Of a DNA stretch of 38,131 nucleotides, positions 37,923-38,131 are shown in pieces. The notes below the pieces were generated by a model that made no database searches, was not told where the DNA came from, and saw only the letters and a list, made by a program, of their open reading frames with translations. How positions within the stretch are numbered: position 1 is the first letter of the stretch; every line of letters starts with the position of its first letter. A program made the position numbers and the translations under genes. Source of the DNA: Nocardioidaceae bacterium (lineage in GTDB: Bacteria; Actinomycetota; Actinomycetes; Propionibacteriales; Nocardioidaceae); the NCBI GenBank assembly GCA_013696745.1, contig JACCXZ010000008.1:1-38131 (forward strand). Direction: 5' to 3'.

Positions 37923-37960
37923 ATCCAGGACCCCACCGCCGAAGCGATGGGGTCCTGGAT
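37923..37960 (-). terminator. Candidate Rho-independent-like terminator of the cold-shock gene
   Basis: Perfect 13-bp inverted repeat ATCCAGGACCCCA-N12-TGGGGTCCTGGAT, about 30 nt after the csp stop; followed on the minus strand by a short T-rich stretch (ATTTCGTC). Confidence 0.7.
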
Positions 37961-37991
37961 CTGATTCCGAGGAGCGCGAGGGCTCCGGCGG

Positions 37992-38131
37992 TCAGACGGG
38001 GCGGACGTTCTCCGCCTGCGGGCCCTTCTGGCCCTGCGTGACGTCGAACTCGACGCGCTGGTTGTCCTCGAGCGAGCGGTAGCCGTCGCTGGCGATCGCC
38101 GAGAAGTGGACGAAGACGTCGTCTCCGCCAC
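37992..38131 (-). CDS. Cold-shock protein, C-terminal part (truncated by window edge)
   Basis: Translates [45 protein letters not shown], the classical CspA C-terminal half. Confidence 0.93.
   Translation of the reverse strand, partial: GGDDVFVHFSAIASDGYRSLEDNQRVEFDVTQGQKGPQAENVRPV

Noticed and set aside
1-38131. CRISPR arrays, prophage genes, restriction/toxin-antitoxin or retron modules
   Set aside because: Looked for repeat-spacer structure and hallmark proteins; none seen.

Overview
High-GC actinobacterial chromosomal window, read by eye from the sequence and the ORF track. It is mostly housekeeping and metabolic genes: arcA, a GH65 phosphorylase with a beta-PGM-like HAD, a PAP2-DAGK fusion, serS, a Ddn-like F420 enzyme, a WhiB-like regulator with a C-terminal HTH, the proteasome activator Bpa/PafE, mobA with DUF6457, lutABC, two tRNA-Ser genes, a carboxyethylornithine synthase, a GCS2-like ligase, fadD, catalase and a cold-shock protein. 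An insertion sequence with doubled terminal repeats lies at the left edge. I did not find a clear new multi-gene defence or biosynthetic system. The most notable signal is gene decay by internal deletion. The IS transposase appears to lack the segment carrying its first catalytic Asp. Three transcription regulators are broken while their neighbours look intact: a SigE-like sigma factor with region 4.2 excised and read through into the next gene, a PadR-family gene with three lesions next to fadD, and a Fur/CatR-like gene directly upstream of catalase. Secondary points are an SDR with a CxxC zinc-ribbon-like N-terminus and Thr at the usual catalytic Tyr position, the WhiB-HTH fusion, and a nested inverted-repeat intergenic region at 14.3-14.45 kb. 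All family assignments come from motif recognition, not database searches.
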